A DNA stretch of 64,000 nt, taken from assembly GCF_000482805.1 (NCBI RefSeq), contig NZ_KI519501.1, positions 125,030 to 189,029 of the forward strand. The letters are read 5' to 3'. Below, piece by piece: positions 26,253 through 43,507 of the stretch. The first letter of the stretch is position 1, and each line of letters opens with the position of its first letter. A program made the translations under genes and the position numbers. The notes under the pieces were generated by a model. It was given only the letters and a program-made list of their open reading frames with translations, was not told the DNA's origin and ran no database searches. This DNA is from Deinococcus murrayi DSM 11303 (GTDB taxonomy: Bacteria > Deinococcota > Deinococci > Deinococcales > Deinococcaceae).

Positions 26253-26357
26253 GGCCCGTTTCAGAGCGAAGGGCAGACCCGTCCTTACGCACGCAGCAGA
26301 ATCCCCCGGCGGCGCTGGCCCGTGCCGGTAGGCCGCCGCCCCAAAGGAGTTTCCAGC

Positions 26358-29383
<3,026 letters not shown>

Positions 29384-29387
<4 letters not shown>

Positions 29388-30034
29388 GCGGGACGCCCCA
29401 GGCTCCGGCGACTCGCCCGGCGCGGGACCGCTCTGGCCTGCGCACGGGGCTGCGGCTCTTGGGCGGTTGGGCGCTGCTGGGGCTGCTCGCCTGGCTGATG
29501 TGGACTCCCGGCGCGTGGCCCGCGCTGCTGCTCGCGTGGGTGCTCCTCACCCTGCTCGCCGACGAGTTCGGGGGGTGGTTCGGGTATCTTGGCGTGCTGC
29601 TGGGGGGGCTGGCCTTCGTCGCGCCCGCGCCGGAGCCTGCCGGATGGAGCGTCATCGTGCCGCTGGTGGGGGGAGCGCTGCTGGCGGCCCTCCTCGTCAA
29701 GCATTCCGGGGGGCCGTTTGTGCTCCCCTTTGCGGCAGCGATGTTTGCCCTGCCGCTCTTGGCGGTGGCCCGCTTCGGCAGCAAGCTGGACGCGGGGCTG
29801 ACCCTGCCTGAAGACCCCGCCTTTTTGCGCAGCGCCCTGCTGGGGATGGCCGTGGGGCTGGGCGTCAGCCTGCTGCGGCAGGTGACCACAGCGCTGTTGC
29901 GGCGGCGAGCGCGAGCGCAGCAACGGCACCGGCAGGGTACAGCGCCCGCCGCTGCGGTCCCCCTGGCCGCCGTGACCTTTGAGTTTCCCGACCCCCCTCC
30001 CGCCGACGCACCCGACGCGCCGCGGCCCGGCTGA
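29384..30034 (+). CDS. Membrane protein coupled to uvrA, function unknown
   Basis: A 216-aa protein with about five hydrophobic segments between residues 24 and 160, then an Arg-rich stretch and a Pro-rich cytoplasmic tail. The GTG start overlaps the uvrA TGA (GTGA), so it is translated with uvrA. I do not recognise a family. The acidic loop [11 protein letters not shown] and the basic tail [12 protein letters not shown] are the only striking pieces. Confidence 0.72.
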
Positions 30035-30087
30035 GCGCTCCACCTCGGCGGGGCCTGGGGCCTGCCGCATCCGGGGGCGAGTTGCTC

Positions 30088-30093
30088 TAGACT
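30088..30093 (+). promoter_or_regulatory. Leaderless -10 hexamer of the DsbA-like gene
   Basis: TAGACT, 6 nt before the GTG at 30100. Confidence 0.55.
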
Positions 30094-30099
30094 CCAGGG

Positions 30100-30792
30100 G
30101 TGACCCGATTGCAAGGCAACAACCAGAACCGCACGGTGCTGGTGATCGGTACCCTGATCGCCGCCCTTCTCATCGCCCTCGCCGTGTACGCGGTGCGCGG
30201 CAACTCTGACAGAGGGAACGGACAGACCGTCAACTTCGACCTGCAGGGCCAACCCATCCTGGGACAAGCGGACGCGCCCGTCACGGTGGTCGTCTTTGAA
30301 GACTTTAAGTGCCCCAACTGCAAGCGCTTTGAAGAAGAGTTCTTGCCCCAGATTCGCGCCCAGTACCTCGATACGGGCAAGGCCCGGCTGGTACCCATGA
30401 ACTTCCCCTTCCTCGCCGAGGCCGCCCGCCTGCCCGAAAACGACAGCAAGTTCGCGGCCCAGGCTGTGGAATGCGCGTTTGTGCAGGGCGGCAGCGAAGC
30501 CTATGACGCGCTGTCGAAAATCATTTTCCGGGCGCAGGGACCGGAAAGCCAAGTCTGGGCCTCCAAGTCGCGTCTCAAGGAACTCGCGCAAAACGTCGAG
30601 GGCCTCGACCAAGCGCGGTTTTCCACCTGCCTGGACAACGACGAGACCGCCGCTGCCGTGGAGGCAGATACGGCGCAGGCCCGCCGCGCCAACGTGGGGG
30701 GCACCCCAACCGTCTTTGTCAATGGCCGGGCGCTGGACAGCTATGACGCGGCGACCGTGGGCCGGGCCATCGACGCGGCATCCCAGAACTGA
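30100..30792 (+). CDS. DsbA-family thiol-disulfide oxidoreductase, membrane-anchored
   Basis: A 230-aa protein with one N-terminal membrane anchor (about residues 13-33) and an extracytoplasmic thioredoxin/DsbA fold. The redox motif CPNC is near residue 70 ([16 protein letters not shown]), and the cis-Pro loop is in [12 protein letters not shown]. It should introduce disulfides into exported proteins, with the downstream DsbB-like protein (6 bp away) as the quinone-linked reoxidant. GTG start 6 nt after a -10 hexamer. Confidence 0.9.
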   Translation: MTRLQGNNQNRTVLVIGTLIAALLIALAVYAVRGNSDRGNGQTVNFDLQGQPILGQADAPVTVVVFEDFKCPNCKRFEEEFLPQIRAQYLDTGKARLVPMNFPFLAEAARLPENDSKFAAQAVECAFVQGGSEAYDALSKIIFRAQGPESQVWASKSRLKELAQNVEGLDQARFSTCLDNDETAAAVEADTAQARRANVGGTPTVFVNGRALDSYDAATVGRAIDAASQN

Positions 30793-30798
30793 GGCCCG

Positions 30799-31239
<441 letters not shown>

Positions 31240-31273
31240 CCCACCCCCTTCCCCATGTTCACCGGAGTTCTCA

Positions 31274-31308
31274 GCGAGGGGCGGAGCATGAGTGGCTTCG
31301 CTCCTCGC
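31274..31308. terminator. Bidirectional hairpin between dsbB-like and SDR genes
   Basis: 13-nt arms GCGAGGGGCGGAG and CTTCGCTCCTCGC match at 11 of 13, the rest being G-U pairs in RNA, with a 9-nt loop. It lies between convergent genes. Confidence 0.65.
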
Positions 31309-31320
31309 TTTGGCGTAGGC

Positions 31321-32109
31321 CTAGACGGGCCGCCCCGCCATCATGAAGCTGGCGGTCATGCCGCCGTCGACGGGCACGATGGCCCCGGTCAGGAAGCTGG
31401 CTTCCGCGCTGCCCAGGAAGTACACCGCCTGCGCGACCTCACGCGGCTCGCCCAGCCGCCGCAGGGCATGAAGGTCCTCGTAGTCACGGCGGGTTTGTTG
31501 GGGGTCATCCGAGTCGGCGATGGCGGCCAACACGCTTTCGGTGGCGATGGCACCGGGAGCAACTGCATTGACCCGCACACCCCGCGGGGCGAGGTCGAGG
31601 CTCATGGCGCGGGTGAGGTTGACCAGCCCGCCCTTGCTCGCGTTGTAGGCGGCATTGTTCTGCTCAGCAAATAGGCCCTGCACCGAGGCCACGTTGACCA
31701 CGGCACTCCCCGGCGGCATCAGGTCAATCAAAGCCCGCGTCAGCAGCAGCGGGGCCGTGAGGTTCACGCTGAGGGTGCGGCTCCAGCCCCGCTCGCTGAC
31801 TTCCAGCACGCTGCCGGGCGCGCCCTGAAAGGCCGCGTTGTTGACGAGCACGGCGACCCCGCCCTCATCGCGCGCCACCCGCACGATGCGCTCGCGCCCG
31901 GCAGCGGTGCTGACGTCAGCGCGCAGGCGCAGGTGCCCCCGCAGGGCGGGCGGCAAGGTGAGGTCAACCCCCAGGACCCGGTGGCCCCGCTCGGCATACA
32001 GTTCGGTGATGGCGCGGCCAATGCCCCGCGCCGCACCGGTGACGACCACCAGTCCGGACGGGGCGGCGGGGAGGTCAGCGGACGAAGAAGCACGGCGAGC
32101 ACGCGTCAT
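31321..32109 (-). CDS. Short-chain dehydrogenase/reductase
   Basis: A 262-aa classical SDR oxidoreductase. The cofactor loop TGAARGIG is near residue 24, NNAAF near 100, the catalytic Ser in NVASVQGLF and YNASKGG carries Tyr and Lys. The substrate is unknown; 3-oxoacyl-ACP or sugar alcohol activities are typical. I start it at [10 protein letters not shown], 6 nt after CACACT; the longer frame runs into the divergent HAD gene promoter. Confidence 0.9.
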   Translation of the reverse strand: MTRARRASSSADLPAAPSGLVVVTGAARGIGRAITELYAERGHRVLGVDLTLPPALRGHLRLRADVSTAAGRERIVRVARDEGGVAVLVNNAAFQGAPGSVLEVSERGWSRTLSVNLTAPLLLTRALIDLMPPGSAVVNVASVQGLFAEQNNAAYNASKGGLVNLTRAMSLDLAPRGVRVNAVAPGAIATESVLAAIADSDDPQQTRRDYEDLHALRRLGEPREVAQAVYFLGSAEASFLTGAIVPVDGGMTASFMMAGRPV

Positions 32110-32208
32110 GAGAGCAGTGTGCGGTTCCCCCGCTCTCTGACGCAAGTCTTGCGGCTGGCTCAAGGGACGCTCAAGGAAACCACGAGGCAGCTGGCCCGTC
32201 CCCACTCC

Positions 32209-32214
32209 TAGGCT
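32209..32214 (+). promoter_or_regulatory. Leaderless -10 hexamer of the HAD gene
   Basis: TAGGCT, 6 nt before the GTG at 32221. Confidence 0.55.
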
Positions 32215-32220
32215 GGCGCG

Positions 32221-32898
32221 GTGACCCACCATGACCTGCTGAGTCCGGAACGCTTGCGCGGCGTTCTCCTCGACGTTGACGGCACCCTCGCTGACTCTAA
32301 CCACGCGCACGCCCGCGCTTGGGCAGCGGCGCTGCGCGATGAGGGGTTTGAGAAGTCGCCGGAAGCCATCTTTCCCCTCATCGGGATGGGCGGTGACAAG
32401 CTGGTGCCAGAGCTGACTGGTCTAGACGCCGAGAGCGAGCGGGGCCAGCGGATGACCGAAGGCTGGGTCCGGCACTTTCAGGAGCTGATCCCCGACCTGC
32501 GGCCCACCCCCGGCGCCCGCGCCCTGGTCGAGGGCCTGCGGGCACGCGGCCTGCGGGTCGTCCTGGCGACAAGCGGCGAGGCCGAGGTCGTAGACGCCCT
32601 CTTGCGGCAGATTGGCCTCGACGACCTGGAGCTAGAGCGCGTCAGCAGCACCGACGTGGAGAACAGCAAGCCCGACCCCGACCTCGTCCAGGCCGGGCTA
32701 CGCACCCTGGGCCTGCCCGCTGAGGCCACGCTGATGGTGGGCGATACCCCCTACGACGCGGAGGCCGCCCGCAAAGCCGGGGTGCCCTGCGTGCTGCTGC
32801 GCTGCGGCGGGCATCCGGGGGTGGAGGAACACGACCCCGTCTATGACCATCCCCAGGCGCTGCTGGAGGCCCTGGACCAGGCGTTTCCGGTGGAGTGA
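32221..32898 (+). CDS. HAD-family phosphatase (Gph/beta-phosphoglucomutase-like)
   Basis: A 225-aa haloacid-dehalogenase phosphohydrolase. Motif [11 protein letters not shown] (about residues 19-28), motif II in [11 protein letters not shown], the Lys in ENSKPDPD, and motif [13 protein letters not shown] are complete. The helical cap inserted after motif I fits subfamily IA, which includes phosphoglycolate phosphatase. Substrate not assigned. GTG start, own promoter, convergent with htrA. Confidence 0.9.
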   Translation: MTHHDLLSPERLRGVLLDVDGTLADSNHAHARAWAAALRDEGFEKSPEAIFPLIGMGGDKLVPELTGLDAESERGQRMTEGWVRHFQELIPDLRPTPGARALVEGLRARGLRVVLATSGEAEVVDALLRQIGLDDLELERVSSTDVENSKPDPDLVQAGLRTLGLPAEATLMVGDTPYDAEAARKAGVPCVLLRCGGHPGVEEHDPVYDHPQALLEALDQAFPVE

Positions 32899-32910
32899 GG
32901 ACAGTACGGG

Positions 32911-32943
32911 GAGGGGGCTGGGGCACGGACGCCCCCGGCCCTC
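32911..32943. terminator. G/C-rich hairpin between HAD and htrA genes
   Basis: A core stem GGGGC / GCCCC with an ACGGAC loop extends imperfectly outwards to GAG / CTC, between convergent genes. Confidence 0.5.
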
Positions 32944-32956
32944 TTCCCCCGATGGG

Positions 32957-34168
32957 TTATTCCCCACTTTCGGGCAGGGCAAAGGCTTGCAGGGGCACCG
33001 TCACCTCGCGGGTTTGGCCGCTGCGCCGCACGGTGAGGCGCAGGGTGTCCCCGATTTGCTTGCCTATCACGGCGCGGGGTAGGTCGGCGGCGTCCTCCAG
33101 CGGCTGGCCGTCTACGGCGATGATGACGTCGCCATCCAGCACGGCGGAAGCGCTGCTGCCGCGCAATCCGGCCCGCTCGGCGGGGCTGCCGGGATAGACC
33201 TGCAGGACCAACGCACCCTGCTGGGGCAGGCCCGCCCGCTGACGCTCCTCGGCGGTGAAGCTCGCCACATCCCGGAAACCCAGGCCCAGGGTGGGCGTCT
33301 TGACCTCGCCGCCGCGCTGAAGCTGCGGAAGCAGGCGGCGCACGGTGTCCACCGGAATCGCAAAGCCCACGCCCGCGCTTTGGCCGACGCCCCCGGTCAG
33401 AATCTGGGTGTTCACCCCGATGACCTGACCCGCAGAGTCCAGCAGCGGCCCCCCGGAGTTGCCGGGATTGATGGCCGCGTCCGTCTGAATGACGTTTTGC
33501 GCGACCCCCTTGGCCCCCACCGGAACGGTGCGCTCCAGGCTGGAGATGATGCCCTCCGAGACGCTGAACTGAAGCCCGAAGGGGGCACCGAGGGCGATGG
33601 CCTTGAGGCCCACCTCCAGCCCGTCCATCTGCCCCAGCGGGATGGGCTGGATGGCCCCGGCGGGCAGGCCCTCGGCGCGAATGAGGGCGAGGTCAAAGTC
33701 GGGCGCGCGGCCCACCACCTTCGCCCGGTAGGACTCCCGGCGACCATGCAGCCGAATGGTGATTTCGTCGGCTCCCTCCACGACGTGGTTGTTCGTCAGG
33801 ATGTCGCCCTGCGCGTTTACAAAAAAGCCGCTGCCCGCGCTCTGCTGCGGCCCCTGCTGGGGCAGCTCAAAGCCGAAGCGCTCCTGCAAGTCGCGCCGCA
33901 GTTGCGCCTGCGGGCTGGTATCACCGCCCCGGTCGGTGACCTCGATATAGACCACGCCGTCTTGCCGGGCCTTGACGACTTCCACGGTGTTCAGCTCGGA
34001 CTGGGTGCGGGCGGCCTGGGCGGCGGGGGTGCCGGAGGTCGCCGGGGCCGAGGGGACGGGCACGCTGCGGGTGACCTGAGCGCTGGTGCGTTCAGAGAGT
34101 TCAAAGCCCACAAACGTGCCGAGGGCCAGGGTGCCCGTCAGAGCCAGCAGCGAGAGGTTCTTCTTCAT
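32957..34168 (-). CDS. HtrA/DegP-like serine protease
   Basis: A 403-aa trypsin-like S1C protease for envelope protein quality control. An N-terminal hydrophobic signal or anchor (about residues 5-25) precedes the catalytic triad: His in TNNHVVEG, Asp in DFDLALIR, Ser in PGNSGGPLLD. One C-terminal PDZ domain (LVLQVYPGSPAERAGLRG) follows. One PDZ and an anchor-like start fit DegS/HtrA types. CAGACT 6 nt before the ATG is a near-consensus leaderless -10. Confidence 0.94.
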   Translation of the reverse strand: MKKNLSLLALTGTLALGTFVGFELSERTSAQVTRSVPVPSAPATSGTPAAQAARTQSELNTVEVVKARQDGVVYIEVTDRGGDTSPQAQLRRDLQERFGFELPQQGPQQSAGSGFFVNAQGDILTNNHVVEGADEITIRLHGRRESYRAKVVGRAPDFDLALIRAEGLPAGAIQPIPLGQMDGLEVGLKAIALGAPFGLQFSVSEGIISSLERTVPVGAKGVAQNVIQTDAAINPGNSGGPLLDSAGQVIGVNTQILTGGVGQSAGVGFAIPVDTVRRLLPQLQRGGEVKTPTLGLGFRDVASFTAEERQRAGLPQQGALVLQVYPGSPAERAGLRGSSASAVLDGDVIIAVDGQPLEDAADLPRAVIGKQIGDTLRLTVRRSGQTREVTVPLQAFALPESGE

Positions 34169-34244
34169 GGGGCGAGTCTGCCCCAGGGCGGTTATGCGGC
34201 GGTTAAAGGGGCGCGGGGAGGCTGTTATGGGTGAACGGCCCAGC

Positions 34245-35906
<1,662 letters not shown>

Positions 35907-35985
35907 CTGGGTACCTCCTGCAAAGGAAAAACACCCGGCGTGCGGGGAAGCGCGGCGGGTGTTCGGAGGGGAAGCGGCAGGGGGG

Positions 35986-36383
<398 letters not shown>

Positions 36384-36461
36384 AAAATCAGCATGGGCCA
36401 CATTCTATACCATGCTGGCCCCCCATGGGCCGAGTGTGAAGCTCCCCCGCCTGCGGGCGAG

Positions 36462-36467
36462 TAAAGT
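36462..36467 (+). promoter_or_regulatory. Leaderless -10 hexamer of minC
   Basis: TAAAGT, 7 nt before the ATG at 36475; it supports this start over the much longer frame upstream. Confidence 0.55.
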
Positions 36468-36474
36468 AGCGCCG

Positions 36475-37080
36475 ATGAAGCTTCGCGGCACGCTGGGCGG
36501 CATAAACCTCCTTCTCGAACCGGGCGACACGGCCAGCAGTGTGGCGCAGGCCCTCTCGCCCCGTGCCGAGCTGCTTGCCGCCCACGTCACCCTGGAGGTA
36601 GCGGGCGACGCCGACCCCGCCGCCCTCGAAGCCGCGCTTGCCGCGATTCGGGAGGCGGGGGGCACGCCAGGCCGGGTCCGCGCCCCCCGCGTGACCGTGA
36701 CCGCCCCCACTGCCGAGGGCGAGGAAGGCAGCGCCCGCACGGTCATCCTACCCCACGGCGTTCGCGCGGGCTTCCGCGGCGAGTACCGGGGCAGCGTGGT
36801 CATCCTGGGCGACGTGAATCCAGGCGCCGAAATCGTCGCGGGCGGCGACGTCATCGTGATGGGGGCGCTGCGCGGGGTGGTCCATGCCGGATACGGCGGC
36901 AAGGCGGACGCCATCGTCTGGGCGCGGCCCATCGCCTCGGCGCAGATTCGCATCGGGGACGCCGTGGCCCGCGCCCCGGAAGGCGGCGGCCTGGGCAACA
37001 TGAAGCGGCTGGAGGGCAACGAGGGGGCCGAACTCGCCCGCTTGCAGGGCGGCACCATCGTGATTGAGGCTCACCGCTAG
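36475..37080 (+). CDS. minC: Septum site-determining protein
   Basis: A 201-aa FtsZ-assembly inhibitor. The C-terminal beta-helix domain is clear (SVVILGDVNPGAEIVAGGDV, IVMGALRGVVHAG, IVWARPIASAQIRIGD), preceded by a short N-terminal domain. minD and minE are not adjacent, so the Min genes are split. Start set by the -10 hexamer and the domain boundary. Monocistronic. Confidence 0.92.
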   Translation: MKLRGTLGGINLLLEPGDTASSVAQALSPRAELLAAHVTLEVAGDADPAALEAALAAIREAGGTPGRVRAPRVTVTAPTAEGEEGSARTVILPHGVRAGFRGEYRGSVVILGDVNPGAEIVAGGDVIVMGALRGVVHAGYGGKADAIVWARPIASAQIRIGDAVARAPEGGGLGNMKRLEGNEGAELARLQGGTIVIEAHR

Positions 37081-37145
37081 GGGCTGGGGCGGCCCTTCCT
37101 CACCGCCCTGAGTAGACACGCGGCGTCCGCAGCCTGCACACGCAC

Positions 37146-37151
37146 TACCCT
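37146..37151 (+). promoter_or_regulatory. Leaderless -10 hexamer of the alpha-glucosidase gene
   Basis: TACCCT, 7 nt before the ATG at 37159. Confidence 0.55.
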
Positions 37152-37158
37152 GGGCGAC

Positions 37159-38772
<1,614 letters not shown>

Positions 38773-38802
38773 GCGGAGTCCCCCGGAAGCCCGCGCCCGG
38801 TC

Positions 38803-38808
38803 TATCCT
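38803..38808 (+). promoter_or_regulatory. Leaderless -10 hexamer of the holin-like gene
   Basis: TATCCT, 6 nt before the ATG at 38815; it would serve the three-gene chain to pilT. Confidence 0.55.
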
Positions 38809-38814
38809 CCGGGC

Positions 38815-39183
38815 ATGGGCTTTTTGATTCGGCTGCTGGTCAACGCGCTGGCGCTGTACCTCGTGACACGGGTGTACGGCGGGGTCAGGTTCGCGCCGGG
38901 GGCGGACGGGGTGAGCATCCTGCTCGCCGCGCTCGTGCTCGGCATCGTGAATGCCCTGATTCGCCCGGTGCTGCTGCTGCTCAGCCTGCCGGTCAACGTG
39001 CTGACGCTGGGCCTCTTTACCCTGGTGGTGAACGGGGTGGTGCTGTGGCTGGTGGCGAGCGTGACGGCGCTGGACGTGGCGGGCTTCGGGGCGGCGGTTG
39101 TGGGGGCGCTGGTGCTCGCGGTGATTTCCTGGCTGCTGGACGCTGTGGTCCGTGCCCTGGGCCTCGACGGGAGACGGGGTTGA
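38815..39183 (+). CDS. Phage-holin superfamily IV-like membrane protein
   Basis: A 122-aa protein with four hydrophobic helices and the family core VLGIVNALIRPVLLLLSLPV (about residues 42-61). Despite the family name these are ordinary chromosomal membrane proteins in most bacteria, and there is no phage gene nearby. Its TGA overlaps the TTG start of panC. Confidence 0.87.
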   Translation: MGFLIRLLVNALALYLVTRVYGGVRFAPGADGVSILLAALVLGIVNALIRPVLLLLSLPVNVLTLGLFTLVVNGVVLWLVASVTALDVAGFGAAVVGALVLAVISWLLDAVVRALGLDGRRG

Positions 39184-40039
39184 CCCCCCAGCTCGTGCGC
39201 GACCCTGCCGGGGTGCGGCCCGCGCTCGCCGGGCGGGGCCGGGTGGGGTTCGTGCCCACGATGGGGTACCTGCACGGGGGGCACGCCGAACTCATCCGCC
39301 GCGCCCGCGCCGAGTGCGACGTGGTGGCGGTCAGCGTGTTTGTCAATCCGACCCAGTTCGGGCCAAACGAGGACCTCTCGCGCTACCCCCGCGACCTGGA
39401 GCGTGACCTCGCGCTCGCGGGGGGGGCGGGGGCCGACCTGCTCTTTCACCCAGACGCGGGAGTGATGTACCCCCCCGGCCACGCGACCACCGTGCGGGTG
39501 GGGGGCGTGGCGGAGGTGCTGGAGGGCGAGTCGCGGCCCGGCCACTTTGAGGGGGTAGCGACGGTGGTCCTCAAGCTGCTGAACCTCGTGGGGCCAGAGC
39601 GGGCCTATTTCGGGGAAAAGGACTGGCAACAGCTCGCGGTGGTGCGGCGCATGGTGCGTGACCTCGCGGTGCCCGTCGAGATTGTCGGGGTGCCCACCGT
39701 GCGCGAGGCGTCGGGGCTGGCCCTGAGCAGCCGCAACAGCTACCTCACCCCCCCAGAGCGGGCGCGGGCGGCAGTGCTGTACCGGGCGCTGCGGGCGGTG
39801 CAGGCGGCGGCAGCGGCGGGCGAGCGGGATACGGCGGCGCTGCGGCGGGCGGGCCTTGCGGTGCTGGCCCAGGAACCGGACCTCACCCTCGACTACCTCG
39901 CGGTGGTGGACGGTGACATGCGCGAAAGACCCCGCGTGGAGAATGACCCCATGACCCGCGTGCTCGTGGCCGCCCGGCTGTTTGGCGTCCGGCTGATTGA
40001 CAATCTGCCCCTCTTTGCCGCTGCGGAGGCGGCCCCCGG

Positions 40040-40046
<7 letters not shown>
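39180..40046 (+). CDS. panC: Pantoate-beta-alanine ligase (pantothenate synthetase)
   Basis: A 288-aa enzyme that joins pantoate and beta-alanine with ATP in vitamin B5/CoA synthesis. VPTMGYLHGGHAELI (near residue 25) holds the HIGH-like motif, then VSVFVNPTQFGPNEDL, FGEKDWQQL and the KMSKS-like GLALSSRNSYL. The start is a TTG that overlaps the upstream TGA, with GGGAG just before; a larger frame upstream has no homology. It overlaps pilT by 7 bp. Confidence 0.94.
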
Positions 40047-41119
<1,073 letters not shown>

Positions 41120-41141
41120 GGTCGCCTGGGGCACCTGCCCG

Positions 41142-41160
41142 CGGGGAGGGGGCCTCCCCG
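41142..41160 (+). terminator. Hairpin after pilT
   Basis: An 8-bp perfect stem CGGGGAGG / CCTCCCCG with a GGG loop, 22 nt after the stop; no U-run. Confidence 0.6.
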
Positions 41161-41202
41161 GCGAGGGTCGGCGGCGTCTCCCCACTCCCCCGCCGCTTTT
41201 CC

Positions 41203-41208
41203 TATACT
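41203..41208 (+). promoter_or_regulatory. Leaderless -10 hexamer of greA
   Basis: TATACT, a consensus -10, 8 nt before the greA ATG, leaving no room for a leader. Confidence 0.65.
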
Positions 41209-41216
41209 GGGCCGCT

Positions 41217-41687
41217 ATGACGAAAGAGCGCATCACCATGACCCAGCGCGGCTACGACAAGCTGCGTGAGACGCTGGAGTTCTTGAAGACCACCCGGCGC
41301 GAGCAGATTAGCGAGTACATGGGGTCGGCCATTGCGGACGGCGACCTGCGCGAGAGCGCTGCCTACGACGAGGCCCGCATGCAGCAAAGCGAGAACGAGG
41401 CCCGCATCCTGGAGATTGAAGACCAGCTCGAACGCGCCCTCATTGTGGCCGAGGACTCTTCCGGCGGCATCGGCCTTGGCGCCCGCGTGCGGGTGCGCGA
41501 CGAAAGGGGCCAAGAGCGGGAGTTTGAACTGGTGGGCACCTACGAGGTCGACGTCCTCAAGGGCAAGATTAGCGACGCCAGCCCCATCGGTCAGGCCCTG
41601 CTGGGCCGCCGCGAGGGGGACGTGGTGCCCGTGCCGCTGCCCAAGGGAACGGTCCAGTTCGAGGTTCTGGAAGTCACGTACCGCTGA
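41217..41687 (+). CDS. greA: Transcript cleavage/elongation factor
   Basis: A 156-aa protein with an N-terminal antiparallel coiled coil (residues 10-75) and a C-terminal FKBP-like domain. The coil tip GDLRESAAYDEAR keeps the acidic pair that activates RNA cleavage by RNA polymerase, which separates it from the Gfh1 inhibitor with its different acidic tip. Leaderless promoter directly upstream. Confidence 0.93.
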   Translation: MTKERITMTQRGYDKLRETLEFLKTTRREQISEYMGSAIADGDLRESAAYDEARMQQSENEARILEIEDQLERALIVAEDSSGGIGLGARVRVRDERGQEREFELVGTYEVDVLKGKISDASPIGQALLGRREGDVVPVPLPKGTVQFEVLEVTYR

Positions 41688-41870
41688 GCGGGGCGCGGCT
41701 CCGCTCCCAGAACCCGGTTGCTTGGCGGCGCTCTTCCCCTGCTCCGCTGAAGGCCGAGCACCCCATAGGGTGGGGCGGAATGGGATGAATGGGTACAATG
41801 CGGCCCACGGCGCTGGAAGTGCTTCCAGCTTGTTCCTTTCCCCGCCCCACCCCCTTTTGGAGGCTTATCC

Positions 41871-43397
41871 ATGACTCTGCAACGTTCCAGCGGCGTGCTG
41901 CTGCACCCCACCAGCCTGCCCGGACCCTACGGCATCGGCGAACTGGGGACGGCGGCCCGCGCCTTTATCGACTGGCTGGTGGCCGCTGGGCAGCGGGCCT
42001 GGCAGGTGCTGCCCCTCGGCCCCACCGGGTACGGCGACAGCCCGTATCAGGCGTTTAGCGCCTTTGCCGGAAATCCCTATCTCATCGACCTCGCGGTCCT
42101 GCGCGAAGAAGGGCTGCTCGCGGAGGCCGACTTCGCGGACCAGCCGAACTTCCGTGCCGAGCGGGTGGATTTTGGCCTTCAGTACGTGTGGCGCAACCGA
42201 ATGCTGGGCCGCGCCTACGCCCGTTTCGCCGCAGGAGAAGTGCCGGGGTTGCGGGCCGAGTTCGCTACCTTCCAGCAGCAGGAGGCGGGGTGGCTGTCCG
42301 ACTACGCCCTCTTCATGGCCCTCAAGGACGAGCACGGCGGCGCTCCCTGGAACGAGTGGGCACCCGAACTGCGGGACCGCGAGGCGGGGGCGCTGGCGAC
42401 GGCCCAGGAGCGGCTGGCCGCCGAGACCGAGCGGGTAGCCTTTGGGCAGTTCCTGTTTTTCCGGCAGTGGGGGGCGCTGCGCGAGTACGCCCGCGAACGG
42501 GGCGTGCAGATTATCGGGGACATTCCGATTTTTGTGGCCCTCGACTCCAGCGACGCCTGGGCCGAGCGCGAGGTCTTCAAGTTTGACGACCGCGGTCAGC
42601 CCACGGTCGTTGCGGGCGTGCCGCCGGATTACTTCTCGGAGACGGGGCAACTGTGGGGCAATCCGCTCTACCGCTGGGACGTGATGGCAGAAGACGGGTA
42701 CGCCTGGTGGATTCGCCGCTTTCAGGGCAGCCTGCGGCTTTACGACCTCATCCGCATCGACCACTTCCGGGGCTTTGCGGCCTCGTGGGAGATTCCTTTT
42801 CCAGCACAGACGGCGATTCACGGCGCGTGGGTCCCGGCGCGGGGCCGCGAGATGCTGGAAGCAGTGCGGGGGGCGCTGGGCGGACTCCCGGTCATCGCGG
42901 AAGACCTGGGCGTGATTACGCCCGACGTCGAAGCTCTGCGCGACGACCTCGGCTTGCCGGGGATGGCGGTCTTGCAGTTCGCTTTTGGGGGCGGCGACTT
43001 CTCAGTGAATGACTTCCTGCCGCACAACCTGCGCGAAAATCAGGTCGTCTACACTGGCACCCACGACAACGACACCTCGCGGGGCTGGTGGGGGTCAGCC
43101 TCCGAGCAGGAGCGGCACAACTTCCGGGTGTACACCCACTCGGACCCCCGCGAGGACACCTTCGCCTGGCAGCTCACCGAGCTGGCTTTTGGCAGCCGCG
43201 CCAACCTCGCCGTGGTGCCCCTTCAGGACCTGCTGAACCTGGGCACCGAGGCCCGCATGAACCTGCCGGGCACGACCGGGCCGCACAACTGGACGTGGCG
43301 TTTCCGGGAAGGCGACCTCACGCCCGACCTCGCCGCGCGGGTGCGCGAGCTGACGGAACGGACGGGGCGGCGCGGGGAGCTAGGGAGTGGTCAGTAG
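41871..43397 (+). CDS. malQ: 4-alpha-glucanotransferase (amylomaltase)
   Basis: A 508-aa GH77 disproportionating enzyme that moves maltodextrin segments between acceptors. It opens RSSGVLLHPTSLPGPYGIGELG. The nucleophile Asp is in RIDHFRGFAASWEIP, Glu in PVIAEDLGVI and Asp in YTGTHDNDTSRGW. GGAGG lies 8 nt before the ATG, with a TACAAT upstream near 41795. The last codons and stop fall within a heptad repeat, so the C-terminal GSGQ may be repeat-derived. Confidence 0.95.
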   Translation: MTLQRSSGVLLHPTSLPGPYGIGELGTAARAFIDWLVAAGQRAWQVLPLGPTGYGDSPYQAFSAFAGNPYLIDLAVLREEGLLAEADFADQPNFRAERVDFGLQYVWRNRMLGRAYARFAAGEVPGLRAEFATFQQQEAGWLSDYALFMALKDEHGGAPWNEWAPELRDREAGALATAQERLAAETERVAFGQFLFFRQWGALREYARERGVQIIGDIPIFVALDSSDAWAEREVFKFDDRGQPTVVAGVPPDYFSETGQLWGNPLYRWDVMAEDGYAWWIRRFQGSLRLYDLIRIDHFRGFAASWEIPFPAQTAIHGAWVPARGREMLEAVRGALGGLPVIAEDLGVITPDVEALRDDLGLPGMAVLQFAFGGGDFSVNDFLPHNLRENQVVYTGTHDNDTSRGWWGSASEQERHNFRVYTHSDPREDTFAWQLTELAFGSRANLAVVPLQDLLNLGTEARMNLPGTTGPHNWTWRFREGDLTPDLAARVRELTERTGRRGELGSGQ

Positions 43398-43409
43398 TCA
43401 GTGGGCAGT
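43389..43409. repeat. Heptad array overlapping the malQ stop
   Basis: Three 7-nt units (GGTCAGT, AGTCAGT, GGGCAGT). The malQ TAG at 43395-43397 is made by the first unit boundary. Confidence 0.6.
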
Positions 43410-43437
43410 GGAGAGGGGCGCGTAAAGAAGGGGAAGA

Positions 43438-43465
43438 GGGGGCTTGGGCTGAGGCCTAAGCCCCC
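43438..43465 (+). terminator. Terminator hairpin after malQ
   Basis: 11-nt arms GGGGGCTTGGG and CCTAAGCCCCC match at 10 of 11 with a 6-nt loop. Confidence 0.7.
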
Positions 43466-43494
43466 TTGCCTACTCCCCACTCCCCACAACCCAC

Positions 43495-43500
43495 TACCCT
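43495..43500 (+). promoter_or_regulatory. Leaderless -10 hexamer of the adenosyltransferase gene
   Basis: TACCCT, 7 nt before the ATG at 43508; it decides that start. Confidence 0.55.
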
Positions 43501-43507
43501 ATGCCCC

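Noticed and set aside
26141..26357. A radiation/desiccation response motif upstream of uvrA
   Set aside because: I looked for an AT-rich 17-bp palindrome of the known type and found none; the region is G/C-rich.
38815..39183. Holin-like gene as evidence of a prophage
   Set aside because: The family is found widely in non-phage contexts, and no integrase, capsid, tail or lysis genes are present.
41217..41687. greA as the anti-cleavage homologue Gfh1
   Set aside because: The coil tip GDLRESAAYDEAR matches the GreA acidic pair and not the Gfh1 tip.
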